A stretch of DNA of 64,000 nucleotides from Acetobacterium tundrae (GCF_008086615.1 NZ_RXYB01000002.1:230987-294986); one strand, 5' to 3'. Positions 17,367 to 26,275 are shown, numbered from the stretch's first letter. The notes: generated by a model from the letters alone, not told the origin. A program made the numbers and translations.

Positions 17367-17930
17367 GTGTCACAGACAACGAAAAGAGCTCTTGCTGCTT
17401 CATTGAAAAAGCTGCTTTTAAAAAAACCTTTAGATAAAATTACCGTCATCGATGTGGCAGCTGACTGCGAAGTGAATCGGCAGACTTTTTATTATCATTT
17501 CCAGGATATTTATGATCTCGTGGAATGGATCTACACTAACGAAGCTACCAAAGCTTTGGATGGAAAAAAAACCTATGACACCTGGCAGGAAGGCTTTTTA
17601 AAAATATTTGAATATGTTCTGAAAAACAGCGGATTTGTCCGAAATACCTACCACTCCGTCAGCCGACAGCACCTGGAAACATATCTTTATAATGAAACCT
17701 ACAATCTTTTAATCGGGGTCATTGAAGAAAAAGCATCGGGAATGACAGTTCGAGATGACGACAAAGCTTTTATTGCCCACTTCTACAAATATGCTTTTGT
17801 AGGACTCGTGCTGGAGTGGATTCAGCAGGGGATGAAAGAAGAACCGAGGATCATTATTGACAGATTGAGCATTTTGGTTCATGGGGATATTGAAAAAGCG
17901 CTGGAAAAATTCAGAACACCATCGAGATGA
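17367..17930 (+). CDS. TetR/AcrR family regulator, likely of the oleate hydratase gene
   Basis: A 187-residue TetR protein with a GTG start and GGAGG before it. The DNA-binding part is residues 1-50 (KITVIDVAADCEVNRQTFYYHFQDIYDLVEWIY). The C-terminal part, with EWIQQGMKEEP, resembles the TetR_C_8/DhaS-type group, which has a short ligand domain. The gene lies 216 bases before the oleate hydratase gene on the same strand, so a role in controlling fatty-acid-responsive expression is plausible. The palindrome at 17989-18025 is a possible target. A near-relative sits at 25688, in the same position relative to an alcohol dehydrogenase gene. Confidence 0.9.
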   Translation: MSQTTKRALAASLKKLLLKKPLDKITVIDVAADCEVNRQTFYYHFQDIYDLVEWIYTNEATKALDGKKTYDTWQEGFLKIFEYVLKNSGFVRNTYHSVSRQHLETYLYNETYNLLIGVIEEKASGMTVRDDDKAFIAHFYKYAFVGLVLEWIQQGMKEEPRIIIDRLSILVHGDIEKALEKFRTPSR

Positions 17931-17988
17931 AGGTATTTTCAAAGATATGATTTACTGAATTTTTCTGAAGATTTTATTGATGTGATTC

Positions 17989-18025
17989 AAAACTTTAGAC
18001 AATGAGTTGATTTGTCTAAAGTTTT
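17989..18025. repeat. Perfect 14-bp inverted repeat between tetR and oleate hydratase
   Basis: AAAACTTTAGACAA (17989-18002) and TTGTCTAAAGTTTT (18012-18025) are exact inverted copies with a 9-base spacer. It ends in four T residues and could be a first terminator of tetR. Its symmetry and place ahead of the regulated gene also suit a TetR operator. A similar half-site recurs inside the next hairpin (AGAACTTTTGACA). Confidence 0.7.
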
Positions 18026-18034
18026 GACAATATG

Positions 18035-18070
18035 GGCTCAGTGTTAGAACTTTTGACATTGAGCCTTTTT
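18035..18070 (+). terminator. Terminator between tetR and oleate hydratase
   Basis: GGCTCAGTGTT pairs with GACATTGAGCC through two G-U pairs and is followed by five T residues. The oleate hydratase promoter must therefore lie between here and 18130, or transcription must read through. Confidence 0.75.
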
Positions 18071-18146
18071 GTATATGGCAAAATTTTGAATAAAAGTCTA
18101 TGATGACAATATCAATAAAATAACATTAAGAGTTGGAGGAAAAAAG

Positions 18147-19916
18147 ATGTATTATAGCAACGGAAATTATGAAGCTTTTGCAAGACCGCAGAAACCGGCG
18201 GATGCGGATAAAAAATCAGCCTATCTGGTGGGGTCGGGTTTAGCCTCTTTGGCAGCGGCCTGTTTTATGGTGCGAGACGGTCAGATGAAGGGTGAACGTA
18301 TTCATATTTTAGAAGAACTTAGTCTCCCAGGAGGTGCCTGCGACGGCATTTATGACAATCAAAAGGGCTTTATCATTCGGGGTGGTCGGGAAATGGAAAA
18401 CCATTTTGAATGCCTCTGGGATTTGTTCCGATCCATCCCGTCCTCAGAAATCGATGGGGCTTCGGTGCTGGATGAATATTACTGGCTGAACAAGAAAGAC
18501 CCTAATTTTTCATTGATGCGGGCAACCGTCAATCAGGGGGAAGATGCCCATACCGACGGGAAGTTCACCCTCAGTGACAAAGCATCCATGGAAATTGTAA
18601 AACTCTTTATGACCCGGGATGAAGATCTCTATGATCGAAAAATCGAAGAAGTCTTTACCGAAGAATTTTTCGCTTCCAACTTCTGGCTTTACTGGCGGAC
18701 GATGTTTGCTTTTGAAGAATGGCACAGTGCTCTGGAAATGAAGCTCTACATTCAGCGATTTATTCATCACATCGGGGGACTGCCTGATTTTTCAGCCTTA
18801 AAATTCACTCAATACAACCAGTACGAATCGCTGATTCTTCCCATGGTCAACTATCTGGAAGGCAATGGCGTTCAGTTCCAATATGACACCCAGGTGACCA
18901 ATATTCTTTTTGACATTCAGAATGATAAAAAAGTGGCCAAAAAAATCATCTGTATGCATAATGGCGCCGAAGAATCCATTGATCTAATCGAAGATGATCT
19001 GGTTTTTGTCACCAACGGGAGCTGTACCGAAAACGCCTCTCTCGGAGATCAAAATCATCCTGCCGGCATCAACAATTCCCCCGGCGGCTGTTGGGAGCTA
19101 TGGCGAAACATTGCCAGTCAGGACGAGGCTTTCGGCCATCCCGATAAGTTTTGTACCAATATTCCCGCCACAAATTGGGAATCAGCCACCGTCACCACCC
19201 TGGACAATCGCATTCCTCCTTATATTGAAAAAGTCTGCAAACGCGACCCCTTCAATGGAAAAGTGGTTAGTGGCGGAATTGTTACGGTGAAAGATTCCAA
19301 GTGGCTCATGAGTTACACGGTCAATCGCCAGCCTCATTTCAAAGCGCAGCCAAAAGATCAGCTGGTGGTTTGGGTCTATGGTTTGTTTACCGATGTTCCC
19401 GGAGATTATATTAAAAAGCCCATGCGGGAATGTACCGGTATTGAAATCACCGAAGAATGGCTTTACCATATCGGTGTGCCGGAATCCGAGATCCATGAAA
19501 TGGCGACTGAATCAGCCCGTTGTATCCCTTGCATGATGCCATATATCACGGCCTTCTTTATGCCAAGAACCAAGGGAGACCGACCGAAAGTAGTGCCGGA
19601 TGGGGCCGTGAACTTTGCCTTTATTGGCCAGTTTGCGGATACGGTCCGGGATACGGTGTTTACCACTGAATATTCAGTGCGAACAGCTATGGAAGCCGTC
19701 TACACGCTACTGGATGTGGATCGTGGCGTTCCGGAAGTTTTTGCTTCCTGCTACGATGTGCGGACCCTCATGGATTCTACTTCCAAGATGATGGACGGAA
19801 AGAAAATTACAGAATTGAAACTGCCTTTCATCATCAGCTTGATTGAAAAAGGGAGTCTGAAAAAAATATCAGGGACGGTGATTGAAGACCTGTTAAAGGA
19901 ATATCATTTAATTTAA
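18147..19916 (+). CDS. ohyA: Oleate hydratase (myosin-cross-reactive antigen family)
   Basis: A 589-residue FAD enzyme that adds water to the cis-9 double bond of oleate and similar unsaturated fatty acids, giving 10-hydroxy fatty acids. The dinucleotide fold starts at [10 protein letters not shown] (residues 28-37). The family hallmark [17 protein letters not shown] near 75-95 contains the catalytic Glu region. Full length matches the family. GGAGG lies before the ATG. This activity detoxifies free unsaturated fatty acids at the membrane. The upstream tetR gene is the natural candidate regulator. No electron-transfer partner is needed, because FAD plays a mainly structural role. Confidence 0.95.
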   Translation: MYYSNGNYEAFARPQKPADADKKSAYLVGSGLASLAAACFMVRDGQMKGERIHILEELSLPGGACDGIYDNQKGFIIRGGREMENHFECLWDLFRSIPSSEIDGASVLDEYYWLNKKDPNFSLMRATVNQGEDAHTDGKFTLSDKASMEIVKLFMTRDEDLYDRKIEEVFTEEFFASNFWLYWRTMFAFEEWHSALEMKLYIQRFIHHIGGLPDFSALKFTQYNQYESLILPMVNYLEGNGVQFQYDTQVTNILFDIQNDKKVAKKIICMHNGAEESIDLIEDDLVFVTNGSCTENASLGDQNHPAGINNSPGGCWELWRNIASQDEAFGHPDKFCTNIPATNWESATVTTLDNRIPPYIEKVCKRDPFNGKVVSGGIVTVKDSKWLMSYTVNRQPHFKAQPKDQLVVWVYGLFTDVPGDYIKKPMRECTGIEITEEWLYHIGVPESEIHEMATESARCIPCMMPYITAFFMPRTKGDRPKVVPDGAVNFAFIGQFADTVRDTVFTTEYSVRTAMEAVYTLLDVDRGVPEVFASCYDVRTLMDSTSKMMDGKKITELKLPFIISLIEKGSLKKISGTVIEDLLKEYHLI

Positions 19917-19956
19917 TAAAGTTATAAACAGGGGCTATGTTTATATAGAATTGACG

Positions 19957-19965
19957 TGTTATAAT
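19957..19965 (+). promoter_or_regulatory. Extended -10 promoter of the sda operon
   Basis: TG-T-TATAAT lies about 94 bases before the sdaAB start codon. The -35 region is weak. The predicted leader of about 87 bases contains AT-rich repeats but no riboswitch I recognise. Confidence 0.5.
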
Positions 19966-20058
19966 ATGTTCATTGAAATCAATCAATAATTAATTTTTAC
20001 AATCAGACTTTTCAAAAAGTGTTTAAATATTCAAAAAGTTTTGTAAAAGAGGGATGAG

Positions 20059-20727
20059 ATGAACGTATTTGATATTATTGGACCCATTATGGTTGGGCCA
20101 TCCAGTTCCCATACCGCGGGGGCAGTCAAAATTGGTTATCTTTCCAATAAATTGATGGGTGAGAAGATTAAAACGGCGAAGATTTATTTTCATGGATCCT
20201 TTCTGACGACCGGAAAGGGACATGGCACAGATAAAGCGATCATCGCCGGATTACTGGGGATGAAGCCGGATGATGTTCGAATACCAGAAAGTTTTAAATG
20301 GGCTCAAAAAGAGGGAATGACATTTTGCTTTGAAGGAATCGAATTGAGAGACGCGCATCCTAACAGTGTCAAACTGAATTTAACCGGGGTATCAGGAAGA
20401 GAGCTGGAGATTCTCGCTTCTTCAGTGGGCGGCGGCAATATTAAAATTTTTCAGATCGATGGTCTGGATGCCAATTTTGGAGGAGATTTCCCGACGCTGA
20501 TTGTTCATAATCTGGATAAGCCGGGGCTGGTAACCAAAGTGGCAGCCATGCTGAGTCAAAAATCGATCAACATTGCCACGATGCAGTTATATCGAAGCAA
20601 GCGGGGTGGTGATGCGGTGATGGTTCTGGAATGCGATCAGGAAATATCACCGGAATCAATAAAGTGGCTGGAACACTTGGACGGCATTCGAAAGGTTACA
20701 TATCTCAGTTTAGAGGAGTCAGCATGA
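20059..20727 (+). CDS. sdaAB: L-serine dehydratase, iron-sulfur-dependent, beta subunit
   Basis: A 222-residue beta chain of the two-subunit [4Fe-4S] L-serine dehydratase, which deaminates L-serine to pyruvate and ammonia. The opening FDIIGPIMVGPSSSHTAGAVK is diagnostic. Residues 148-218 form an ACT domain (PGLVTKVAAMLSQKSINIATM). The stop overlaps the start of the alpha subunit gene in an ATGA arrangement, which indicates translational coupling. GAGGG lies before the ATG. Confidence 0.96.
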   Translation: MNVFDIIGPIMVGPSSSHTAGAVKIGYLSNKLMGEKIKTAKIYFHGSFLTTGKGHGTDKAIIAGLLGMKPDDVRIPESFKWAQKEGMTFCFEGIELRDAHPNSVKLNLTGVSGRELEILASSVGGGNIKIFQIDGLDANFGGDFPTLIVHNLDKPGLVTKVAAMLSQKSINIATMQLYRSKRGGDAVMVLECDQEISPESIKWLEHLDGIRKVTYLSLEESA

Positions 20728-21593
20728 GTTTCAAATCATTCAATGAAATTATGGATCGGATTAAGACATCCAATAAACCGTTCTGGGAAGTGATTCTGGA
20801 AGAAGATATCAGCGAAAGTCAAATGACCAGAGATGAAGCGATGACAAAAATGAGCAGCTTATATCTTGCGATGAAAGCGGCGGACGACAATTATGATAAG
20901 CAGCTAAAGTCTCCCAGCCAATTAGTCGGCGGGGACGGCGAGAAAATTGCCGTCGCCGTCAAAAAAAAAGCCATGTTGTGCGGTGATTTTATCGGAACGG
21001 TTATGGAAAAAGCGATTAAAATGGGTGAATCCAATGCCTGTATGAAACGTATTGTTGCAGCGCCTACGGCTGGTTCCTGTGGCGTCATCCCGGCGGTGCT
21101 CTTAACTTATCAAGAACAAAATGAAATTGAAGAGATGAAAATAATCGAGGCCCTGTTTGTGGCTGCCGGTATCGGAGAAGTCATTGCTCACCGAGCCTTT
21201 ATTGCCGGAGCAGCCGGCGGCTGTCAGGCGGAAATCGGATCTGCCAGTGCCATGGCGGCCGGAGCCGTGGTCTATCTGAAAAATGGAGACGGGGATTGCA
21301 TCATTCACGCAGCGGCCCTGGCCTTGAAAAGCTTATTGGGTTTGGTTTGCGACCCGGTCGCTGGGTTGGTTGAGGTGCCTTGTGTTAAGCGGAACGTCAT
21401 TGGTGCGGTCAATGCCTTAACGAGCGCGGATATGGCTTTGGCCGGAATTCGCAGCCAGATCCCCCCAGATGAAGTGATTGATGCCATGCGTTTGATTGGA
21501 AATGCCATGCCCATTTCGCTCAAAGAGACGAGTGAAGGGGGGCTGGCGATCACCCCGACGGGTCTATTGATTGCAAAAAGATTGAAAAACTGA
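20724..21593 (+). CDS. sdaAA: L-serine dehydratase, iron-sulfur-dependent, alpha subunit
   Basis: A 289-residue catalytic chain. The cluster-binding cysteines are within ACMKRIVAAPTAGSCGVIPA and VCDPVAGLVEVPCVKRN, and the substrate-loop and glycine-rich segments GAAGGCQAEIGSASAM are intact. The true start is ATG 20724, inside the end of sdaAB, with GAGGAG seven bases upstream. A longer in-frame start at 20631 would run through sdaAB and is rejected. The oxygen-labile cluster fits an anaerobe. Together the pair feeds serine carbon to pyruvate. Confidence 0.96.
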   Translation: MSFKSFNEIMDRIKTSNKPFWEVILEEDISESQMTRDEAMTKMSSLYLAMKAADDNYDKQLKSPSQLVGGDGEKIAVAVKKKAMLCGDFIGTVMEKAIKMGESNACMKRIVAAPTAGSCGVIPAVLLTYQEQNEIEEMKIIEALFVAAGIGEVIAHRAFIAGAAGGCQAEIGSASAMAAGAVVYLKNGDGDCIIHAAALALKSLLGLVCDPVAGLVEVPCVKRNVIGAVNALTSADMALAGIRSQIPPDEVIDAMRLIGNAMPISLKETSEGGLAITPTGLLIAKRLKN

Positions 21594-21641
21594 CCGTAGC
21601 ATTCTAGCAAGAACGTTTAGATGGTTTACTGCGAGAATATG

Positions 21642-21682
21642 GACCGGTGTGATGTGCTTGTCGCCGTCGCATCGGTCGTTTT
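21642..21682 (+). terminator. Terminator of the sda operon
   Basis: GACCGGTGTGA pairs with TCGCATCGGTC over 11 positions, two of them G-U. GTTTT follows. It lies 49 bases after the sdaAA stop codon. Confidence 0.65.
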
Positions 21683-21705
21683 AACTAAAATAAGGAGAAT
21701 GCAAC

Positions 21706-21933
21706 ATGGAAAAAACAATCGATATTTCAATAAAATATGCCAAAGAAATAGCAGCAATTAAAGCCTCTTTAAATGAGTTGGAAAGCGGGCGAATTTACGG
21801 ATTTAACGGCAACTGTACTCCGGCTGACGGTTCCCTGGAAACGAATGTCGATAAACTGACGGAACAATTAAAAGACCTGCTTCATAAGCTCGAGTACGGG
21901 AAAGATTCAGGATCGCAAAACAGTGAGAACTAA
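21706..21933 (+). CDS. Small coiled-coil hypothetical protein, 75 residues
   Basis: I do not recognise this protein. It has an AAGGAG site and starts just after the sda terminator. Residues 1-27 and 45-68 are amphipathic helices rich in Lys, Glu and Leu. They are separated by a Gly/Asn turn with one Cys (GFNGNCTPADG), so a helical hairpin is likely. There is no membrane segment. A hairpin follows its stop. Confidence 0.65.
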   Translation: MEKTIDISIKYAKEIAAIKASLNELESGRIYGFNGNCTPADGSLETNVDKLTEQLKDLLHKLEYGKDSGSQNSEN

Positions 21934-21940
21934 ACACTCC

Positions 21941-21970
21941 TGAAGTCACAGAGCCAAAGGGGTGACTTCA
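21941..21970 (+). terminator. Hairpin after the 75-residue ORF
   Basis: TGAAGTCAC and GTGACTTCA are exact 9-bp arms with a 12-base loop, eight bases after the stop. The following AGCATTTT is only weakly T-rich, so it is a possible terminator. Confidence 0.5.
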
Positions 21971-22066
21971 AGCATTTTACAAATTATATACTTTAATATA
22001 CGAACATAATACAAACGATTACATTTTATCCATTTACTTCTGAAAAGCAGATGACATCAGAGATTG

Positions 22067-22120
22067 AGAGCTAGGCCGGTCTTGCAAATAAAATTGTGGA
22101 ATCGGTCTTAGCTCTTTTTT
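22067..22120 (+). terminator. Possible second terminator before the convergent EAL gene
   Basis: AGAGCTA and TAGCTCT arms are extended by imperfect pairing (GGCCGG against CGGTCT) and followed by six T residues on the plus strand. It lies between converging genes and may stop read-through. Confidence 0.45.
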
Positions 22121-22149
22121 GGATGTAATCATATCAGTAAGCGGAGGCA

Positions 22150-23907
22150 TTATGCCAATAGAAAGTTGCTGCCTTGCTTTTTTTTGCATTTTTTTTTGAT
22201 TTTAGCTGCGGTTTCCGCTAAATCGAAAATTGTTTTATTCTGATCACTGGCAACTCCGGCAATGGATACGGAAAGCAAAGGAAAGTTTTCTTCGACGTCA
22301 TTACGGTTTTTTGATGTAATATATCCTTTTAAGGCATCTTCCTTATTGTAAAAACGAACGACATTTTCATTGAAGGCAGCGATGATCGTTGTGCATAATT
22401 GTTCCGTTTTCTTTTTGGAAACAATGGCAATAAAATCGTCTCCGCCAATATGTCCGATAAAATCGTCATCGGGTATCTTGCTCTTCAATATTTGAGCAAA
22501 ATCTTTTAAGACCTTATCGCCATTTTCAAACCCGTACAGATCATTATACGCTTTGAAATTGTCAAGATCAAAATACAGGATGGTCTTTTTGTCCTTAGTA
22601 TTGATAGATCTTTCCAGGGCTTGTTCAATCATTAAATTTCCGGGCAATTCAGATAAAGGATTCAGATGTTTGGCATACACAAATTCAATTTCAATCAATT
22701 TTTCCATTAAGTCTTTTACAGTCACAATCCCATAAAATTTATCTTTTCGGGAAATAACGACAAAGTCATAAATTTTATCAAATTCGCGTTGCATAGCGTC
22801 TTTGCCGACGACATCAATGGTCGTTTGATAGTCAGCCCGCATAAAGTTTTTATCCATAATGTTTTTTACCGGTTTATTGGAATAAAGAATATAACCATAT
22901 TGACCACTGATCTTTTTGTAAAGAGCATTTCTTGTTATGACGCCGATGGGTATCTCTTTATGGACAACACAAAATCCGGAGATCGTTTCATCTTTTTTAA
23001 ATAGTTCATCAACTTGAGAAACGAGAATATTTGGGCCGATGGTTTTTACCAGTTTGCAAATCGAATCAATTTTAACATCAAATACGCTGTTGTCCAGCAG
23101 TTTCCTTTTATTTGCATTTTCTTCCTTTATTATTTCAATCACATCCTTAGAGATTGGCTTTATCACAGCATTTGGTCTTTGTAGAAAAAAACCTTGACCA
23201 TACTGGATGCCAAGTTCAATTAATATTTGAAGTTCTTCTCTGGTTTCGATTCCTTCTGCAATCAAAGCGGTTTCTGTAAATGATGCGAATTCGTTAAGGC
23301 ATTTGATGAGTGATTGTTTGGTAACATCGCTATCGATATCCCTGATGAGTTTCATATCCAATTTAATAAAATTGGGATGGATATCTGAGATTAAATTAAG
23401 TCCGGAATAACCGGCTCCGGCATCATCAATGGCAATTCGATAGTCCTGTTCTTTATAGTTGTCAACCGTTTTGATAAAGTCTGAAATATTATTGATGGCC
23501 TCATTTTCAGTTATTTCGAAGATGATCCGTTTGGGATCAATTGAAAATTCGTTGAGATATTCTTTTGTAAACCCTTTTCTGAATTTGATGTCCTCCATGA
23601 TGTTCGGATTGACATTTAAAAAAATCTTGAATTCCATTCCCATTTCGAAGGAAGCTTCAAAGGCTTTTAATCGGCATAAAAACTCCAATTCCCATAATTT
23701 ATTGTATTGCTGAGCGCATTTAAAAAGGATATCCGGGGTGTGCAGTGCTGAATATTTAGGTCCGCGGCTGAGCGCCTCATATCCGTATACAGCCCCATCT
23801 CGAAGGGAGACAATCGGTTGGAATACTGTTTGGATATTTTTCTGTTCCAGAATTTTTAAAAATTCATCTCGGTGGTTGTCGTCCTGATTTTCGCAATAAC
23901 TATTCAA
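22150..23907 (-). CDS. EAL-CBS pair-GGDEF cyclic di-GMP protein
   Basis: A 585-residue cytoplasmic protein. Residues 20-250 are an EAL phosphodiesterase domain with EALSRG at 44-49, NVNP near 99, ITENEA and DDAGAGYSG. Most catalytic residues are present, so c-di-GMP cleavage is likely. Residues 285-415 look like a CBS pair that could bind adenine nucleotides. Residues 425-580 are a GGDEF domain with the motif GGDDF near 490 and FDLDNFKAYND upstream. The start is a TTG with GGAGG seven bases before it. The order suggests nucleotide-sensing control of c-di-GMP turnover. No membrane segment is present. Confidence 0.92.
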   Translation of the reverse strand: MNSYCENQDDNHRDEFLKILEQKNIQTVFQPIVSLRDGAVYGYEALSRGPKYSALHTPDILFKCAQQYNKLWELEFLCRLKAFEASFEMGMEFKIFLNVNPNIMEDIKFRKGFTKEYLNEFSIDPKRIIFEITENEAINNISDFIKTVDNYKEQDYRIAIDDAGAGYSGLNLISDIHPNFIKLDMKLIRDIDSDVTKQSLIKCLNEFASFTETALIAEGIETREELQILIELGIQYGQGFFLQRPNAVIKPISKDVIEIIKEENANKRKLLDNSVFDVKIDSICKLVKTIGPNILVSQVDELFKKDETISGFCVVHKEIPIGVITRNALYKKISGQYGYILYSNKPVKNIMDKNFMRADYQTTIDVVGKDAMQREFDKIYDFVVISRKDKFYGIVTVKDLMEKLIEIEFVYAKHLNPLSELPGNLMIEQALERSINTKDKKTILYFDLDNFKAYNDLYGFENGDKVLKDFAQILKSKIPDDDFIGHIGGDDFIAIVSKKKTEQLCTTIIAAFNENVVRFYNKEDALKGYITSKNRNDVEENFPLLSVSIAGVASDQNKTIFDLAETAAKIKKKCKKKQGSNFLLA

Positions 23908-24039
23908 GTAAATTCCTCCATCTTTTGATGTCTCTAAATTATAACCATAAGCCGCATATTTTAATGTTATAATGCTGTTAAATTTAAGTTAATTTTGTAT
24001 TCTATTGTTCAAATATTAGATGGAATGGATAAATGAGCA

Positions 24040-24291
24040 GTGTTGCTATCTGATTTAGAATGGAATGAAAAGGACGATGTTTTGGAACTGGCTAAAAAAG
24101 TCAGCGGAATGTCAGTCAGCCCACGGATTTACGTTGCTTGGGGAGACCAGGATTTTATGCGAGAGCCCAACAGTCGGTATGCTGATGAAATGAAAAAACT
24201 GAATCTGGATTTTATCTGGGAGGAGTGGCCGGGAAGCCACAGCTTCTATTTCTTTGACGAAGCGCTGAGAAAAGCCCTGGCTCGTTTTTAA
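24040..24291 (+). pseudogene. C-terminal fragment of an esterase-family hydrolase
   Basis: About 83 residues match only the end of the S-formylglutathione hydrolase / tributyrin esterase type of alpha/beta hydrolase. Visible segments are YVAWGDQDFM, with the catalytic Asp region, and WPGSHSFYFFDEAL, with the catalytic His. The nucleophile half is absent and there is no ribosome binding site before the first usable codon, so it is a gene remnant. It is followed by a good terminator that may have belonged to the intact gene. Confidence 0.8.
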
Positions 24292-24303
24292 GGGGACAAA
24301 TAA

Positions 24304-24343
24304 AAACAGACCAGCCTGGTCAATAATGACGGGTGGTCTGTTT
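24304..24343. terminator. Bidirectional terminator between esterase remnant and Ser-rich gene
   Basis: AAACAGACCA and TGGTCTGTTT form a perfect 10-bp outer stem, and further partial pairing lies inside. T-rich sequence lies on both sides, so it can serve both converging units. Confidence 0.75.
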
Positions 24344-24371
24344 CTATTTGGGGGTGGGATATTAGAACAAG

Positions 24372-24860
24372 CTATGCTGTAACATCGAGAGCCGAACCAA
24401 GGGTGCTTGTGTCGCTGGTTGTCGCATCACTGGAGTAAAGTTTTGCATATACTTTACTGTAAGCTCCGCTTTGAACATAGCTTAATTCTGAAAACAAACT
24501 GGACATTGAAGAATCGTCGGTTTTGTTCAGGCTGTTAAATGATGACAGTAGACTTGAACTCAAGGAACTGCCCAAGTCAGACACTGTCGGTAAAGTTGAA
24601 GAGTCTGTGCTGCTGGAAGTGGCAATATTGCCGCTCGAATTATAAGTTAAGCCGATACCGTAATCACTCTGAACAGATTTATAAATATCCTGAAGTGCAG
24701 CTGAGGTCGTATCACCTGAGAATGCATCAGCAGCATAAGTTTCAGAAACAGCAGAACTGACACTGCCGGATTGATAAAGCGCTGATGTATTGCTGGCAGA
24801 ACTCAAATTGTTTAAGAGCGAACTGTTATTATAGTTACTCATAACGCTACTTACATCCAT
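24372..24860 (-). CDS. Serine-rich hypothetical protein
   Basis: I do not recognise this protein of 162 residues. It is very rich in Ser, Thr and Ala, with long low-complexity runs (for example LGSSLSSSLLSSF), one short predicted helix near 55-70 (ALQDIYKSVQSDYGIG) and a C-terminal YSKVYAKLYSSD segment. There is no signal peptide, Cys or membrane segment. GGAGG lies eight bases before ATG 24860. An in-frame start at 24875 overlaps that site. The composition recalls secreted or flagellum-associated small proteins, but no motif confirms it. Confidence 0.7.
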   Translation of the reverse strand: MDVSSVMSNYNNSSLLNNLSSASNTSALYQSGSVSSAVSETYAADAFSGDTTSAALQDIYKSVQSDYGIGLTYNSSGNIATSSSTDSSTLPTVSDLGSSLSSSLLSSFNSLNKTDDSSMSSLFSELSYVQSGAYSKVYAKLYSSDATTSDTSTLGSALDVTA

Positions 24861-25015
24861 GATCGACACCTCCATAATTAATTACAATAATTATACTCCT
24901 TATTAGAGGGAAATACATTAAAAATAAAAAAAATAATATCATTTCATAAAAAGCTCTTAATAATGAGGGCTCTTTAAATTTATTTTGAAATTTTGATTAT
25001 TATTTCACGAAAAAT

Positions 25016-25044
25016 TTGCTAAAATCAGAAACTTATGATACAAT
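25016..25044 (+). promoter_or_regulatory. Promoter of the first cold shock gene
   Basis: TTGCTA and TACAAT are separated by 17 bases. Initiation near 25051 gives an untranslated leader of about 140 bases before the ATG. Long leaders are typical of cold shock messages, whose folding changes with temperature. Confidence 0.6.
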
Positions 25045-25191
25045 AAGTAAAACTTAAATTGATAGTAAATAAATTTAACATTGATATTTTTTAATTGGTA
25101 CTTATATTTAAACGTATTATCCTAATTTAGAAATGTAGTTGTTATTCGTATTACAAGGATTTAGGGGAATAAAATTAGGAGGTACACACAT

Positions 25192-25389
25192 ATGCGTGGT
25201 ACAGTGAAATGGTTTAATGCGGTAAAAGGTTTTGGTTTTATAACAGGAGAAGATGGTACTGATGTATTTGCACATTTTTCACAAATTCAATCAGAAGGAT
25301 ACAAGTCTTTAGATGAAGGACAAGAAGTTACTTTTGATGTAACACAAGGACCAAAAGGTCCACAAGCTGAAAACATTCAAGTTGTTTAA
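25192..25389 (+). CDS. CspA-family cold shock protein
   Basis: A 65-residue OB-fold RNA chaperone. RNP1 (KGFGFI, residues 13-18) and RNP2 (VFAHFS, 26-31) are intact, and the family opening GTVKWFN is present. It binds single-stranded RNA and helps translation at low temperature or during growth changes. AGGAGG lies before the ATG. It shares the fold and the long-leader arrangement with the copy at 41894, but the two differ in many residues, so this is not a recent duplication. Confidence 0.97.
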   Translation: MRGTVKWFNAVKGFGFITGEDGTDVFAHFSQIQSEGYKSLDEGQEVTFDVTQGPKGPQAENIQVV

Positions 25390-25404
25390 TTCCAGATATT
25401 TTAA

Positions 25405-25430
25405 ACTTATGCTTAATTGCATAAGTTTTT
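25405..25430 (+). terminator. Terminator of the first cold shock gene
   Basis: ACTTATGC and GCATAAGT are exact 8-bp arms around TTAATT, followed by a run of T residues that continues to about 25440. Confidence 0.88.
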
Positions 25431-25687
25431 TTTATTTTTTGATAAAGGTTCTTTAGCAATGTGGAACTCAAGTAAATATTTTTAATGCCGTCTTTTTTTA
25501 TTTAAGGCTGTTATTACAATCTTTATCTGTCTCAATATGCAAAATAATCCTAATCCATTTTGAAAATCAATTGAGTGCTTTTTCAATAAAAAATGTTATA
25601 TAAGCAGGTAAAATATTTCATTGACAAGTGTTTGGCAAATCGATAAGATGATGTTAAATCTCAAATAATTAACAAAGAGGGATGTCA

Positions 25688-26236
25688 ATGGATGCAAACG
25701 ATCGCACGAAAGAACGTTTGGCTAAATCGGTTAAAACCTTGATGATCAACAAATCTTTGGATAAGATAACAGTTAAGGAAATTGCTGATCAATGTGAATT
25801 AACAAGACAAACATTCTATCGTTATTTTCAGGATAAATATGATTTAGTCAATTGGTGTTTTGATAAATTGGCCCAGCAATCGTTCAAACTGAGGGGTGTT
25901 AGTTTAACTTTAGAGGAAGGACTTATTCAGAAATTCACCTTTGTCAAGGAGGAAAAAGATTTTTTTTCGGCGGCATTTAAATCCCGAGACTGCAATTCGC
26001 TTTTCGATTATGATTTGAAACTGATAACAGAATTTTATACGAATCGAATTATGGAAAAAACCGGGAAGCCATTAGATTCACATAGTAAATTCTTGCTGGA
26101 AATGTACTGTTTGGGTTCGATGGATATGACCTTTAAATGGATCGGTGAAGGGATGAAGATGGAGCCAAAAGAAATAGCTGATTTGCTTATTGATGCAATT
26201 CCGGAAAGACTTAAAAACGTTTTGTTGCTGATGTAA
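25688..26236 (+). CDS. TetR/AcrR family regulator upstream of the alcohol dehydrogenase
   Basis: A 182-residue TetR protein. The helix-turn-helix lies in residues 25-50 (KITVKEIADQCELTRQTFYRYFQDKYDLVNW), and the C-terminal half again resembles TetR_C_8 (KWIGEGMKMEP). It is clearly related to the regulator at 17367. ATG 25688 is chosen because it gives a seven-base gap to AGAGG. The other ATG at 25682 overlaps it. The alcohol dehydrogenase gene follows 138 bases later on the same strand, with a palindrome between them, so local control of that gene is likely. Confidence 0.9.
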   Translation: MDANDRTKERLAKSVKTLMINKSLDKITVKEIADQCELTRQTFYRYFQDKYDLVNWCFDKLAQQSFKLRGVSLTLEEGLIQKFTFVKEEKDFFSAAFKSRDCNSLFDYDLKLITEFYTNRIMEKTGKPLDSHSKFLLEMYCLGSMDMTFKWIGEGMKMEPKEIADLLIDAIPERLKNVLLLM

Positions 26237-26257
26237 AGATGTTACATATATTGAATA

Positions 26258-26275
26258 GTGTAACATATGTGACAC
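26258..26275. promoter_or_regulatory. Possible TetR operator ahead of the alcohol dehydrogenase gene
   Basis: GTGTAACATATGTGACAC is a palindrome with two mismatched positions out of 18. A related half (GTTACATAT) lies just upstream at 26241. It lies between tetR and adh, upstream of a weak TTGATT-16-TAAAAT promoter at 26293-26320. Binding by the neighbouring TetR is inference. Confidence 0.45.

Noticed and set aside
20631..20723. Longer start for the serine dehydratase alpha subunit.
   Set aside because: It lies wholly inside the sdaAB coding region, lacks a ribosome binding site and is not family-like. ATG 20724 has GAGGAG and the normal N-terminus.
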